NCBI RefSeq assembly: GCF_028561275.1
Contig: NZ_JAQQTF010000010.1
Span: 124,001-188,000, forward strand
Origin: Aureisphaera galaxeae
GTDB taxonomy: Bacteria; Bacteroidota; Bacteroidia; Flavobacteriales; Flavobacteriaceae
Direction: 5' to 3'
DNA length: 64,000 bases
Positions 44,178 to 52,943 of this stretch are shown here, piece by piece (position 1 is the stretch's first letter; the number at the start of each line of letters is the position of its first letter). Position numbers and translations under genes: made by a program. Under the pieces are notes generated by a model. It did no database searches. It saw nothing but the letters and a program-made list of their open reading frames with translations, and was not told where the DNA came from.

Positions 44178-44440
44178 CAACAACCCATAGATTTAACCCA
44201 AGTACAGAAAAAACAAACTCCGAAATACTTCATGATCCCAGCCACGACAGCAAATAGAATCTCCTCATACCTCGTAGCGTAGCGAAGAGGTACATGCGCT
44301 TACAAAAGCAAGCCTGGGATTACTGCGTGATCCCTTTTTGCCCACTACTGCAAATAGAATCCATCCCGATGTCGCTGCGCGACAACGTTATTTTTCATTT
44401 CCTTCACTTACGAAAACAAGTTTTCGACGTTTTGGAAATG
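44178..44440. repeat. Gene-free stretch with hairpins and a short direct duplication
   Basis: No gene seen. TACCTC/GAGGTA forms a hairpin at 44268-44292. GGGAT/ATCCC at about 44316-44334 is followed by TTTTT and could terminate the serine hydrolase transcript. The string GCAAATAGAATC occurs twice, near 44250 and 44350, each preceded by GATCCC, indicating an old local duplication. Confidence 0.5.
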
Positions 44441-44471
44441 AAAAATCCCGATACATTTCTGTATCGGGATT
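44441..44471 (-). terminator. Terminator of tRNA-Val(TAC)
   Basis: AATCCCGATAC and GTATCGGGATT form a perfect 11-bp stem with a 6-nt loop; on the minus strand a T-run follows. Confidence 0.9.
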
Positions 44472-44481
44472 CTGCTTGATG

Positions 44482-44556
44482 TGGGCGCGAAGGGATTCGA
44501 ACCCCTGACCCCTTGGGTGTAAACCAAGTGCTCTGAACCAACTGAGCTACGCGCCC
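44482..44556 (-). tRNA. tRNA-Val, anticodon TAC
   Basis: 75 nt. Acceptor GGGCGCG/CGCGCCC; D arm GCTC/GAGC; anticodon loop TTTACAC giving TAC; T arm with GTTCGAATC. CCA is not encoded. Confidence 0.93.
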
Positions 44557-44574
44557 TAACTGTGTTAGCGGGTG

Positions 44575-44604
44575 CAAATATAAGGCAGTTTTTATTTCTC
44601 GCAA
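44575..44604 (-). promoter_or_regulatory. Promoter of tRNA-Val(TAC)
   Basis: On the minus strand: TTG (44604-44602), 19-nt spacer, TATATTTG (44582-44575), about 18 nt before the mature tRNA end. It fits the flavobacterial consensus well. Confidence 0.75.
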
Positions 44605-44623
44605 ACAATTCAATCAAAAAAAA

Positions 44624-45841
44624 TCACAAAACTTCGGCTACAACAAAGGTGCTTCCGCCCACATAAATCACATCTTCCTTATTTGCCTGTTTTTTTGCCT
44701 TTCCAAACGCCTCTTTTACCGAAGCATACGCCTTCCCATGAAGTCCATATTTCAATGCCGCTTCATGCAATATAGTTACATCCATTGCCCTGCCTATCTC
44801 AGGCTGACAAAAATAATATTCGGCCGATTTCGGAAACAATGGCAATAAAGTATTCAAGTCTTTATCGCTCACCACACCCAAAACAATATGCAACGAACCA
44901 TAAGATTCTTTTTTTAACTGATCCATGGTTAAAGACAAGCCTTCTTTATTATGTGCGGTATCGCAAATGACCTTTGGGTGCTCCTGTAAAACTTGCCAAC
45001 GACCCAACAAACCTGTGTTGTTCACAACATTCAACAATCCTTCGCCAATATCCTCCGAAGATATCTTCCACCCCTTATCCCAAAGCTTACCCACTACCGA
45101 TACAGCGGTTTTCTGGTTTTTCAACTGATACGCCCCCTTCAAATCACATGGAAAAGGCATTAAGTTCTCTTCTTCAGCAAAGTAAATAGGCGCGTGCACA
45201 GCTTTCGCCACTTCTTCAAAGACAGGACGTGTTTCCCCGTGAATTTCGCCAATCACCACTGGAACTCCATTTTTGATGATTCCAGCTTTTTCCCCAGCAA
45301 TCTTAGGCAGTGTATTTCCCAAAAATTGAGTGTGATCCATCCCTATATTCGTAATGACCGAAACTTCAGGAGTCACAACATTGGTGCTATCTAATCGGCC
45401 ACCTAGGCCCACTTCGATTACAGCAATGTCCACTTCCTCCTTTCGGAAATAATCGAAGGCCATGCCAACGGTCATTTCAAAAAAACTAAGTTGATGCTCC
45501 TCAAAAAAAGGTTTATGCTTGCTTACAAAAAAGGAAACCGAACGCTTGGGAATCATCTCTCCATTAATCTTAATGCGCTCCCGGAAGTCCTTCAAATGGG
45601 GAGAAGTATACAATCCCGTCTTATAACCTGCAGATTGTAAAACGGAAGCCACCATATGACTCGTGGAGCCTTTTCCGTTAGTCCCAGCGACATGAATGCA
45701 CTTCAATTCCCGCTCCGGATTTTTGAGGTACTCCGCTAGCTTCCACGTATTGGATAAATCAGCCTTATAGGCTGCCTTCCCCACACGCTGGTACATGGGA
45801 AGTTGCGAATATAACCAAGTAAGGGTTTCAGGATAGGTTAT
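44624..45841 (-). CDS. folC: Folylpolyglutamate synthase / dihydrofolate synthase, probable non-AUG start
   Basis: Mur-ligase-like enzyme adding glutamate to folates. The ATP site AGTNGKGSTSHMV, GLGGRLDSTN and CDTAHNKEG are clear. The first ATG (45796; 390 aa) begins at MYQRVGKAAYK, but the frame continues upstream with residues ITYPETLTWLYSQLP, which match the normal N-terminal helix of this family. In that extension there is no ATG, GTG, TTG or CTG before the in-frame stop (45859-45857); the codon where Met is expected is ATA (45841-45839). I give the ATA start; the ATG is the alternative. It lies 15 nt after the BNR gene. Confidence 0.85.
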   Translation of the reverse strand: MTYPETLTWLYSQLPMYQRVGKAAYKADLSNTWKLAEYLKNPERELKCIHVAGTNGKGSTSHMVASVLQSAGYKTGLYTSPHLKDFRERIKINGEMIPKRSVSFFVSKHKPFFEEHQLSFFEMTVGMAFDYFRKEEVDIAVIEVGLGGRLDSTNVVTPEVSVITNIGMDHTQFLGNTLPKIAGEKAGIIKNGVPVVIGEIHGETRPVFEEVAKAVHAPIYFAEEENLMPFPCDLKGAYQLKNQKTAVSVVGKLWDKGWKISSEDIGEGLLNVVNNTGLLGRWQVLQEHPKVICDTAHNKEGLSLTMDQLKKESYGSLHIVLGVVSDKDLNTLLPLFPKSAEYYFCQPEIGRAMDVTILHEAALKYGLHGKAYASVKEAFGKAKKQANKEDVIYVGGSTFVVAEVL

Positions 45842-45856
45842 GGTCTTCGTATTTGA

Positions 45857-48328
45857 TTATTTTACGATCAGTCGCTTTACAGCTCGTTTGCCTTGCTGAT
45901 TGATCTTCACATAGTATACACCAGAAGATAAGCTAGCGACATTCAAAACTCCATTTGCCAAGCGTTGTGCAGGAAGCGCAATTCTACCTAAAGCATCGTA
46001 AACCGCCACTTCGGTTGTTTCTTCTTGCCCTTTTAACACAATGTTCACCAACTCTGATGCTGGATTGGGATACATGGCAATAGCCGCTTCAAAATTGGAG
46101 TCGCTCGTACTTAAAATATCATTGGCAATATCCATTTTATAGGCCGAACGTCCATAGGTAGCTGCATATAGATATTCATCCCCTTCGTGAATGTGCATAT
46201 CTGTAACCACCACTGGTGGCATATTATCCCCAAAAGGCGCCCAATTGGCCCCATTATCTGCACTGGCAAAGACTCCTGCATCGGTAGCCAAGAAAAGGTT
46301 GCCATAGCTATCCTTTACAATATCGTTGATCGGAATGTCTGGTAAGCTAGTACCTAGATCGATCCAAGTGGCACCCGCATCGGTAGTTCTATATACATGG
46401 CCGGAATCCTCTCCGTAGCGGTAGCCTGAAAAAGTAACATAAAAGGAATTTACATCTTCCCTATCGGCCAACACTTTGGTTACCCAACGGTCTGGCAAAG
46501 CAGAAGACACATTATTCCAATTGGTGCCTCCATCTTGTGTAATCCATACGTTTCCATCATCAGTTCCTGAAATAATCGTATTGCTATCAAAAGGGGAAAT
46601 ATCTATGGAAATAAGGGTTCCAAACGTAAGGTTTCCTCCTCCAGGGCCATTGGTTAGATCTGGACTAATGGAAGTCCAAGTATTTCCGCCATTGGTACTT
46701 CTATTTACTCTTTCAGTACCGTAGAATACAATTTCAGGATTAGCAGGATCTAATAAATGTGGGGTATTCCAATTCTTTCTTCCTGCAGGTGTACTAAGGG
46801 TTGAGAAACTGGCACCATCATTTATGGATTTTACAAAGTTTCCATTCTGCCACATGGTGTAAATGATACTGGTATTGGTTGGATCTACTTCTGTATGGAA
46901 ACCATCGGCAAATACCAAAATACTCCAATCGTCCAATCCAGCGGTGGTAGTGCGCATTACCCCATTATCTTGAGAACCGGCATACACCTTATCACTGTTT
47001 TGGGCATCCACATGAATTCTATAAAACTGGGTAATAGGCAAGGTCAAATCCTTGGTAGAGGAAGCTCCATCGTCAGAACTTTTATAAAACCCTCCATCAT
47101 TCCCCAGCAATACTTCCCCGCCCGTACTGGCATTAAACGCAAGGGCGTGTTGATCTACGTGTACATTGGGAAATGCAGTAGACCAAGAGTTTCCGCCATC
47201 GGTAGATTTCTCAACCACAAAATCAACATTGTAAATGGTATTTTCATCACTAGGATCTACAAAGATTCCTCGAAACCACCAGTGGAAACCAACATTCGTA
47301 AGTTGACTAGAGTTAACCTCAACCCAAGTATCTCCACCATCGGCCGTTCTATAAACTCCTTGAATGCTCCCTGTAGCGTCGGAATAGCGCGCATACAACA
47401 CATCGGGATTCGACTGTGATATATCGATACTAATTCTTCCTTTATCGTTAGGGTTGGTAGGCAATCCATTGGTCATTTCGGCCCAAGTAGCGCCTCCATC
47501 GGTAGATCGGTGTAGTCCAGATCCTGGACCTCCATAATCCCTAAATTCCGGACGACGCTGACGCTCCCAAGTAGCAGCATACACTATGTTTCCATCCGTT
47601 GGGTGAATAGCCATGTCTATAGCCCCCGTAATATTGTCAACAAAAAGCACTTGATTCCAGGTGGATCCTCCATCAGTAGTTCTATAAACTCCTCTATTAT
47701 TGTCATCCCTGAACAAAGGTCCCATAGCAGCAACCATGACGATGTCTTCGTCATTGGGATTGATCACCACTTTCCCTATACTTCCTACATCGGGTAAGCC
47801 TTTGCTTTCCCACGTAAGCCCTCCATCTTCACTCTTATATACTCCGTCACCATCATAAGCCAAGGATCCTCCTCCTGCATTTACTTCTCCCGTACCTACC
47901 CATAGAACATCCGTATCCGTCTTAGAGATTTCAATATCCCCTATGGAAGGTGCTCCTTCACTATCGAAAATAGGATTCCAAGTAGCTCCGGCATCGGTAG
48001 TTTTAAAAATTCCTCCCGAGGCTGCTCCCACATAATAAGTTTGCGCCTCGTCTACGGGAATTTCGATATCCGTGATACGGCCACCAATATTGACGGGCCC
48101 AGCAAACTCCCAAACAGCAGATTGCGAACGATTCTGATTTTGCTCGCGCCATTCCATGGCTTCGGCATGCGCCGTCGTTTTTATTTCCCCAGTGGGATAC
48201 GCGCGTTGCATGAACATGAAATCGTGCGGGGTCTTTTCTTTCTTGATTTCAGAAACTTCTGATGGTTGGTTTTGGTTACAACCTACTAAAATAAGACCCG
48301 TTACGGCTAAGAGGATAAGTTTTTTCAT
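45857..48328 (-). CDS. BNR/VPS10-type beta-propeller protein with lipobox and T9SS sorting domain
   Basis: 823 aa. The N-terminus has a lipoprotein-type signal (LVGC, Cys 17). The body is a sortilin-like propeller with many Asp-box repeats (STDGGxTW, TTDAGATW, SADNGANW). The last 80 residues (AMYPNPASELVNIVL, then VYDALGRI and a final KRLIVK) are a type A T9SS sorting domain. It is probably attached to or released from the cell surface. A lipobox together with a sorting domain is unusual. Confidence 0.9.
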   Translation of the reverse strand: MKKLILLAVTGLILVGCNQNQPSEVSEIKKEKTPHDFMFMQRAYPTGEIKTTAHAEAMEWREQNQNRSQSAVWEFAGPVNIGGRITDIEIPVDEAQTYYVGAASGGIFKTTDAGATWNPIFDSEGAPSIGDIEISKTDTDVLWVGTGEVNAGGGSLAYDGDGVYKSEDGGLTWESKGLPDVGSIGKVVINPNDEDIVMVAAMGPLFRDDNNRGVYRTTDGGSTWNQVLFVDNITGAIDMAIHPTDGNIVYAATWERQRRPEFRDYGGPGSGLHRSTDGGATWAEMTNGLPTNPNDKGRISIDISQSNPDVLYARYSDATGSIQGVYRTADGGDTWVEVNSSQLTNVGFHWWFRGIFVDPSDENTIYNVDFVVEKSTDGGNSWSTAFPNVHVDQHALAFNASTGGEVLLGNDGGFYKSSDDGASSTKDLTLPITQFYRIHVDAQNSDKVYAGSQDNGVMRTTTAGLDDWSILVFADGFHTEVDPTNTSIIYTMWQNGNFVKSINDGASFSTLSTPAGRKNWNTPHLLDPANPEIVFYGTERVNRSTNGGNTWTSISPDLTNGPGGGNLTFGTLISIDISPFDSNTIISGTDDGNVWITQDGGTNWNNVSSALPDRWVTKVLADREDVNSFYVTFSGYRYGEDSGHVYRTTDAGATWIDLGTSLPDIPINDIVKDSYGNLFLATDAGVFASADNGANWAPFGDNMPPVVVTDMHIHEGDEYLYAATYGRSAYKMDIANDILSTSDSNFEAAIAMYPNPASELVNIVLKGQEETTEVAVYDALGRIALPAQRLANGVLNVASLSSGVYYVKINQQGKRAVKRLIVK

Positions 48329-48385
48329 AACAATTGATTTTTGGCTAAAGATACTAAAAATGCCACCTCACATTTTCAAAACAAG

Positions 48386-48460
48386 TCCCATATTTTGTCT
48401 TATGTGTCCTATATTCTCTATAGATGTCCCATATTCTATTCTGTAAGTCCCGTATTCTGC
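48386..48460. repeat. Four imperfect 21-bp repeats before the DMT transporter gene
   Basis: The motif GTCCcATATTcT occurs with its TCC at 48386, 48407, 48427 and 48448, spacings of 21, 20 and 21 bp, or two helical turns. All copies face the same side of the DNA. The array lies between the divergent BNR and transporter genes. Confidence 0.75.
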
Positions 48461-48461
48461 C

Positions 48462-49355
48462 ATGGGAATTGCATATCTTTGTATGTATCTATTTTCATCG
48501 GAATTGTTAAGAGGAATCCTTTACATCTTAATTGCCACATTCGCTTTCGCATGGATGAACCTCTTGGCAAAATACCTTTCCGAAATGCATCCACTTCAAG
48601 TTGTATTTTTTAGGGCCTTCGGAACTTTTGCTTTCATATTTCCGTACATGCTTTACAAAAAGATCCCAGTAGTTGGAAAAGAGGTGTTTTGGCTCAGCGT
48701 ACGCGGGGTCATCGGGTTTATTTCCCTAGCAGCCTTTTTCATGGTCATTCAACGAATTCCTTTAGGACCGGCCATTTCCATTCGATATATAGGCCCAGCC
48801 TTTAGTGTGGTCCTAGCAGTACTGTTTTTAAGGGAAAAGGTAAAAACACTTCAATGGTTTTGTTTATTAATTGCAATTGCAGGTGTCTTCATTTTGAAAG
48901 GCGCAGACTTTAGGATCGATGAAATTAGCTTTCTTCTGGCCTTACTTTCCGCAGTATTGGTGGGTGCAGTATTCACCTTGGTACGCTATCTAGGGCCTAA
49001 GGAACATGCACTTACCATTATCAATTATTTTATGATTGCCTCTATCCTAGGTAGTTTATTCTTTATAGGCCATTGGCGCATGCCCTTGGGAATGGAATGG
49101 ACCTGGGTAATTCTCATTGGAATTTTCGGATTGATAGGGCAGGTATTTATGACCCGTGCTTTTCAATTAGCGGATACCAATACCATTGCTCCTTTTAAGT
49201 ATATGGAATTGGTATATGCCTTAGGATTGGGACTCATCTTTTTAGACGAAGAGCATAGCTATATGGCTTTATTCGGGATGCTATTGATCATTGTAGGAAT
49301 GGTGCTAAATGTCTACGCCAAAAACGGGATGCAAAAACCGAAAGAAGAGAATTAA
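48462..49355 (+). CDS. EamA/DMT-family transporter
   Basis: 297 aa with ten transmembrane segments in two EamA halves, typical of drug/metabolite exporters (YdcZ/RhaT superfamily). The first half opens with GILYILIATFAFAWMNLLAKYL. Substrate unknown. A TATCTTTG box at 48474-48481 lies inside the first codons, so the ATG at 48483 (MYLFSSELL) may be the real start; both are possible. Its 3' end overlaps the convergent tonB gene by 4 bp. Confidence 0.88.
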   Translation: MGIAYLCMYLFSSELLRGILYILIATFAFAWMNLLAKYLSEMHPLQVVFFRAFGTFAFIFPYMLYKKIPVVGKEVFWLSVRGVIGFISLAAFFMVIQRIPLGPAISIRYIGPAFSVVLAVLFLREKVKTLQWFCLLIAIAGVFILKGADFRIDEISFLLALLSAVLVGAVFTLVRYLGPKEHALTIINYFMIASILGSLFFIGHWRMPLGMEWTWVILIGIFGLIGQVFMTRAFQLADTNTIAPFKYMELVYALGLGLIFLDEEHSYMALFGMLLIIVGMVLNVYAKNGMQKPKEEN

Positions 49356-50173
49356 TTGGAAAGGGTAAAGTTGTAGATAATCTTTCCTATTTGCTTTGCA
49401 GGTGCATTGGAGTCCGCATTGAACTTAGTAGCCAACGCAGCTCTTTTGGCAGGTTCCAGCAAACATCTTGAGTTATTGGTGGTTCCACGAACTCCGGGAG
49501 TTGCACTAATCACCTTTCCGGTTCTATCCACTTCGATACTCACCACCACTTTCCCGGCCTCGTTGCAATCTTGGGTCTTTTTAGCTTTATTCAAGGCTTT
49601 TCTTCCACCCAAAAGGTAGTTTCCATCACCATCTAGCCCCATACCGGTTCCGTAATAGCTTTTGGCATTGGGATCTCCATTGGGGTCGCCCTTATCGCCA
49701 TCTTTATTATCGTTTCCTTCGCCACTTTGTGATTTTCCGTCTTTCTTGGGACCGTTAATCAAACTGGAAAGGGCATCTGTCGTTGACTTATCCGGTTTGG
49801 GCTCTACTTTTTTAGGAGGCACTTTCTTTGGTTCTTCCTTAGGTGTTTTCTTCACCTCTTCTTTTTTCTTCTTCTCCTTTTTTATTACGGGAGCATCTTC
49901 ACTATCCTGAGTCACCACCTCCTCTTTAATTTCAGTTTTGGTCTCTGGTACCGGTTCTGGTGTCGTTTGTTTGGGAGCGGTTTTTATTGGTTCCGTAGGC
50001 TGCACATTCCCTTTTCCATAATTCGTGGTTCCGAAGTTTACGGCTATTCCATTTTCAGGGGGAGGATCGAGATACTTAAATCCAAAAAAGATAAGCAATA
50101 GAAGGATGAGCACGTGTAAGATTACCGTGATCGTCATGCTCTTTCTCTTATGTTTTGTATCTACTAAACCCAT
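49352..50173 (-). CDS. TonB-type energy transducer
   Basis: 273 aa from the ATG at 50173 (an upstream ATG at 50239 adds an unlikely leader). One N-terminal transmembrane anchor (about 13-33), a long Pro/Lys/Glu-rich spacer (roughly 60-150), a Gly/Asp-rich stretch, and a C-terminal domain with VVSIEVDRTGKVISATPG, the TonB C-terminal fold. It couples the proton gradient, through the ExbB/ExbD proteins encoded upstream, to outer-membrane transport. Confidence 0.88.
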   Translation of the reverse strand: MGLVDTKHKRKSMTITVILHVLILLLLIFFGFKYLDPPPENGIAVNFGTTNYGKGNVQPTEPIKTAPKQTTPEPVPETKTEIKEEVVTQDSEDAPVIKKEKKKKEEVKKTPKEEPKKVPPKKVEPKPDKSTTDALSSLINGPKKDGKSQSGEGNDNKDGDKGDPNGDPNAKSYYGTGMGLDGDGNYLLGGRKALNKAKKTQDCNEAGKVVVSIEVDRTGKVISATPGVRGTTNNSRCLLEPAKRAALATKFNADSNAPAKQIGKIIYNFTLSN

Positions 50174-50294
50174 TCTTTTCAGCTTGCAGTTTGTGGTGGT
50201 AGTGTTAGTATGTGATGGATAGTGTCGGTACGTAGTCAATAACGGCGATTACCGACCGTATATTATATAATTTATCGTCAATTATAACAGTCCA

Positions 50295-50687
50295 TTAGTT
50301 AGGCCGAACCGCCAAAACCACTTTAAAATTATTCTTATTGGCAATATCCATTACGAACACAGCATCTTCTATAGGCACTCCTTCTTCGGCCCTAAGAATA
50401 ATGGTAGGCTCTTCCTGCCCGGCTAGTACGGATCGTAGTTCTTTCTCGACACTATACTCGCTTACGCGTTCTTTATTCACGTAGTAAGCTCCGTCTTTGG
50501 TGATACTCACCGAGGCTTTCTGTCTATTGGTAGATTTCCCTTTGGCCTTTGGTAAAATAAGATCCAAGGCATCCGGAGTGATGGCTGGCGATGTCAACAA
50601 AAAGAACACCAATAGCAGGAATACTATATCGGTCATGGAACTCATACTGAATTCCGGACTCACTTTATTTCTTCCGCGCAAGTTCAT
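50295..50687 (-). CDS. exbD: ExbD/TolR-family biopolymer transport protein
   Basis: 130 aa. One transmembrane segment (about 18-37) with the conserved Asp (MTDIVFLLLVFF), then a periplasmic domain. Part of the ExbB-ExbD proton channel powering TonB. Its start overlaps the stop of the ExbB gene by 1 bp; the TonB gene follows 121 nt downstream. Confidence 0.92.
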   Translation of the reverse strand: MNLRGRNKVSPEFSMSSMTDIVFLLLVFFLLTSPAITPDALDLILPKAKGKSTNRQKASVSITKDGAYYVNKERVSEYSVEKELRSVLAGQEEPTIILRAEEGVPIEDAVFVMDIANKNNFKVVLAVRPN

Positions 50688-51388
50688 TAGGCAGGCTCAT
50701 TTAAAAGATCCAAGAAGTCGACCGCGGTGGCTTCCATTTGGTGCACCACCTTATCGGTTTTCACTACCAAGTGGTTATAGCCCATATAGGCAATAATACC
50801 TACAATAAGACCTGCCACGGTAGTGGTCATCGCTGTATAGATACCTTCTGCCAGACTTCCCATTTCGGCTTGTCCGCTACTGGTAGCCAATTGATGGAAT
50901 GCCAGTACCATTCCGATTACCGTTCCTAAGAAACCAATCATAGGAGCCGCACCGGCTATGGTTGCCAGAATACTTACGTTCTTCTCCAATTTATAGACCT
51001 CCAATCGTCCCGCATTTTCAATCGCGGTATTGATATCCTCCAACGGACTTCCTATTCGGGAAATCCCTTTTTCGGTAAGTCGAGAAACGGGACTGTTTTG
51101 CTGCATACAAAGTACTTTCGCACCTTGAATATTTCCAGAAGCCACATTGTCTTTGATCTGGCTCATGAAATTGGTGTCCATTTTGGAAGCTGCTTTCACA
51201 GCAAAGAGACGCTCGAAGTAGATATACACTGCTACGAACAGCAATACAAACAATACAATGATAATTACCTGCCCTGCTACTCCCCCGTTCATGAGGAGTT
51301 CCATTAGGGATAGGGTTTTTTCTACAGGTTCTTCGTCAAGATTTTCCAAAGCTTGTTCGGCTCCATCTTGGAAAAGTGAATTAAGCAT
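50687..51388 (-). CDS. exbB: MotA/TolQ/ExbB proton channel protein
   Basis: 233 aa. Three transmembrane segments (about 38-58, 135-158, 178-200); the segment GLLGTVIGMV-like FLGTVIGMVLAFHQLA and TAMTTTVAGLIVGIIAYMGYN are family hallmarks. First gene of the exbB-exbD-tonB cluster. Confidence 0.93.
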   Translation of the reverse strand: MLNSLFQDGAEQALENLDEEPVEKTLSLMELLMNGGVAGQVIIIVLFVLLFVAVYIYFERLFAVKAASKMDTNFMSQIKDNVASGNIQGAKVLCMQQNSPVSRLTEKGISRIGSPLEDINTAIENAGRLEVYKLEKNVSILATIAGAAPMIGFLGTVIGMVLAFHQLATSSGQAEMGSLAEGIYTAMTTTVAGLIVGIIAYMGYNHLVVKTDKVVHQMEATAVDFLDLLNEPA

Positions 51389-51442
51389 AAATAAGGCAAT
51401 TTAATGGATAACGAGTTAAGTTTTAAGAAATTGTTGGGGCTC

Positions 51443-52816
51443 TTAAAAAACAAAGGCTTTAAAAAGCAGGAATACACCTGCTCCCGCTAAGAAACCAATG
51501 AAGGCCAGCCACGCTACTTTTCTCAAATACCAGATAAAGTCGATTTTCTCCATTCCCATGGCAGCTACACCAGCAGCAGACCCGATAATAAGCATACTTC
51601 CACCGGTTCCTGCGGAATAAGCAATGAAATGCCAAAGGGCGGAATCCGTGGGGGATGTATACATTCCCATAGAAGCTGCTACCAATGGAACGTTATCGAT
51701 AATCGCGGAGAATACTCCGAGCAACATGACTACAATATCTTGATTCGGGATGGCACTTTGGAGTACCTCAGCCAAGTAACGAAGGGTTCCTACGGGATCT
51801 CCGTTCTCTGCCACTCCGTATACCAAACTTTCCAATCCTGCAACGGCCATAAGAATTCCCAAGAAGAAAAGAATACTGGAAATCTCAATACGGGATAGTG
51901 CTTTATGCGCAGAATACAAATGTCTTCTTTCTTTGCTGAAATCTTCTTCCGGATGAATGTATTCTGAAACCAACCACACCACTCCCAGTGCTAGCATCAT
52001 TCCTACATAAGGTGGCAAATGCGTAATTACTTTGAATACAGGTACAGAAACAATCATTCCCAAACCAAGGAACAACATGGTACGGCTACTCAATAATTTT
52101 TCCGCTTCGAAATCCTCTGTCGTATCTACTTCGATCTCTCCTCGGAAAGGCTTGAGGAAGCTTGCTACCCAGAAAGGCAATAGGAAACAGGCAATAGAAG
52201 GGATCACTACCCACTTTATAAGCCCCGCCGCGGTTACTTTATTAGCGATCCACAGCATGGTGGTTGTAACGTCACCAATGGGCGACCAGGCACCTCCCGC
52301 GTTAGCAGCAATCACTACCATAGCCGCAAACCATAAACGCTCGTTCTTGTTCTGAATGAGCTTTCTAAGCAAGGTTACCAATACAATGGTAGCTGTAAGG
52401 TTATCTATAATAGCAGATAGGATGAAAGCCAAAATACCTATGATCCACAAAAGCCTTTTCTTACTTCTGGTTCGTACGGCACTCTTCAAGACTTCAAAAC
52501 CGCGATGGAGATCAATAATTTCAACAATGGTCATGGCCCCAATCAGGAAGATGAGAATCTCTGCCGTTTTCCCTAAATGGTGCAACAGTGTATTCTCAAA
52601 GCCATGTTCGGCTGCTTCCCCGCCCGTTAAAAAACTAAAGACATGATCATGCGTATCGATAACGTCGAACCATCCCTTCTGGAATCCCACCGCCAATAGC
52701 GCCCAAATTAAAGCCGCCATAATTAAGGCGGGCACTGTTTTGTCTAGTCGTAAGGGATGTTCTAGCGTGATGGATAAATAACCTATGGCAAAAACGAGGA
52801 TAATGATTGATTCCAT
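51443..52816 (-). CDS. nhaD: NhaD-type sodium/proton antiporter
   Basis: 457 aa, about 12 transmembrane segments, of the ion-transporter (arsenite permease-like) superfamily. Features include the paired half-motifs AIIDNLTATIVLVTLLRK and AIIDNVPLVAASMGMY, and NAGGAWSPIGDVTTTMLW, as in NhaD. Expels sodium in exchange for protons, which fits a marine organism. Located 54 nt upstream of exbB on the same strand. Confidence 0.92.
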   Translation of the reverse strand: MESIIILVFAIGYLSITLEHPLRLDKTVPALIMAALIWALLAVGFQKGWFDVIDTHDHVFSFLTGGEAAEHGFENTLLHHLGKTAEILIFLIGAMTIVEIIDLHRGFEVLKSAVRTRSKKRLLWIIGILAFILSAIIDNLTATIVLVTLLRKLIQNKNERLWFAAMVVIAANAGGAWSPIGDVTTTMLWIANKVTAAGLIKWVVIPSIACFLLPFWVASFLKPFRGEIEVDTTEDFEAEKLLSSRTMLFLGLGMIVSVPVFKVITHLPPYVGMMLALGVVWLVSEYIHPEEDFSKERRHLYSAHKALSRIEISSILFFLGILMAVAGLESLVYGVAENGDPVGTLRYLAEVLQSAIPNQDIVVMLLGVFSAIIDNVPLVAASMGMYTSPTDSALWHFIAYSAGTGGSMLIIGSAAGVAAMGMEKIDFIWYLRKVAWLAFIGFLAGAGVFLLFKAFVF

Positions 52817-52882
52817 ATACAGGATGTTTGGTAAGTCAATTTATGTTTCTAAAAATAGGTAAATAGATTTAATAACCATAAT

Positions 52883-52911
52883 AAAAATCCCGCTCTTTGA
52901 ACGGGATTTTT
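52883..52911 (-). terminator. Terminator of the amino-acid dehydrogenase gene
   Basis: AAAAATCCCG and CGGGATTTTT form a 10-bp stem with a 9-nt loop; T-rich in both directions. Confidence 0.85.
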
Positions 52912-52943
52912 ATGTAGTAGATCGAATTATCGTAACAACACCT

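Noticed and set aside
44178-44440. Attachment site of an integrated element
   Set aside because: Short duplications are present, but there is no integrase gene and no tRNA-end direct repeat of useful length.
46895-47419. 174-aa open frame on the plus strand
   Set aside because: Antisense to the BNR-repeat gene; no motif, no promoter.
48386-48460. CRISPR array
   Set aside because: Four imperfect 21-bp units are contiguous, with no unique spacers.
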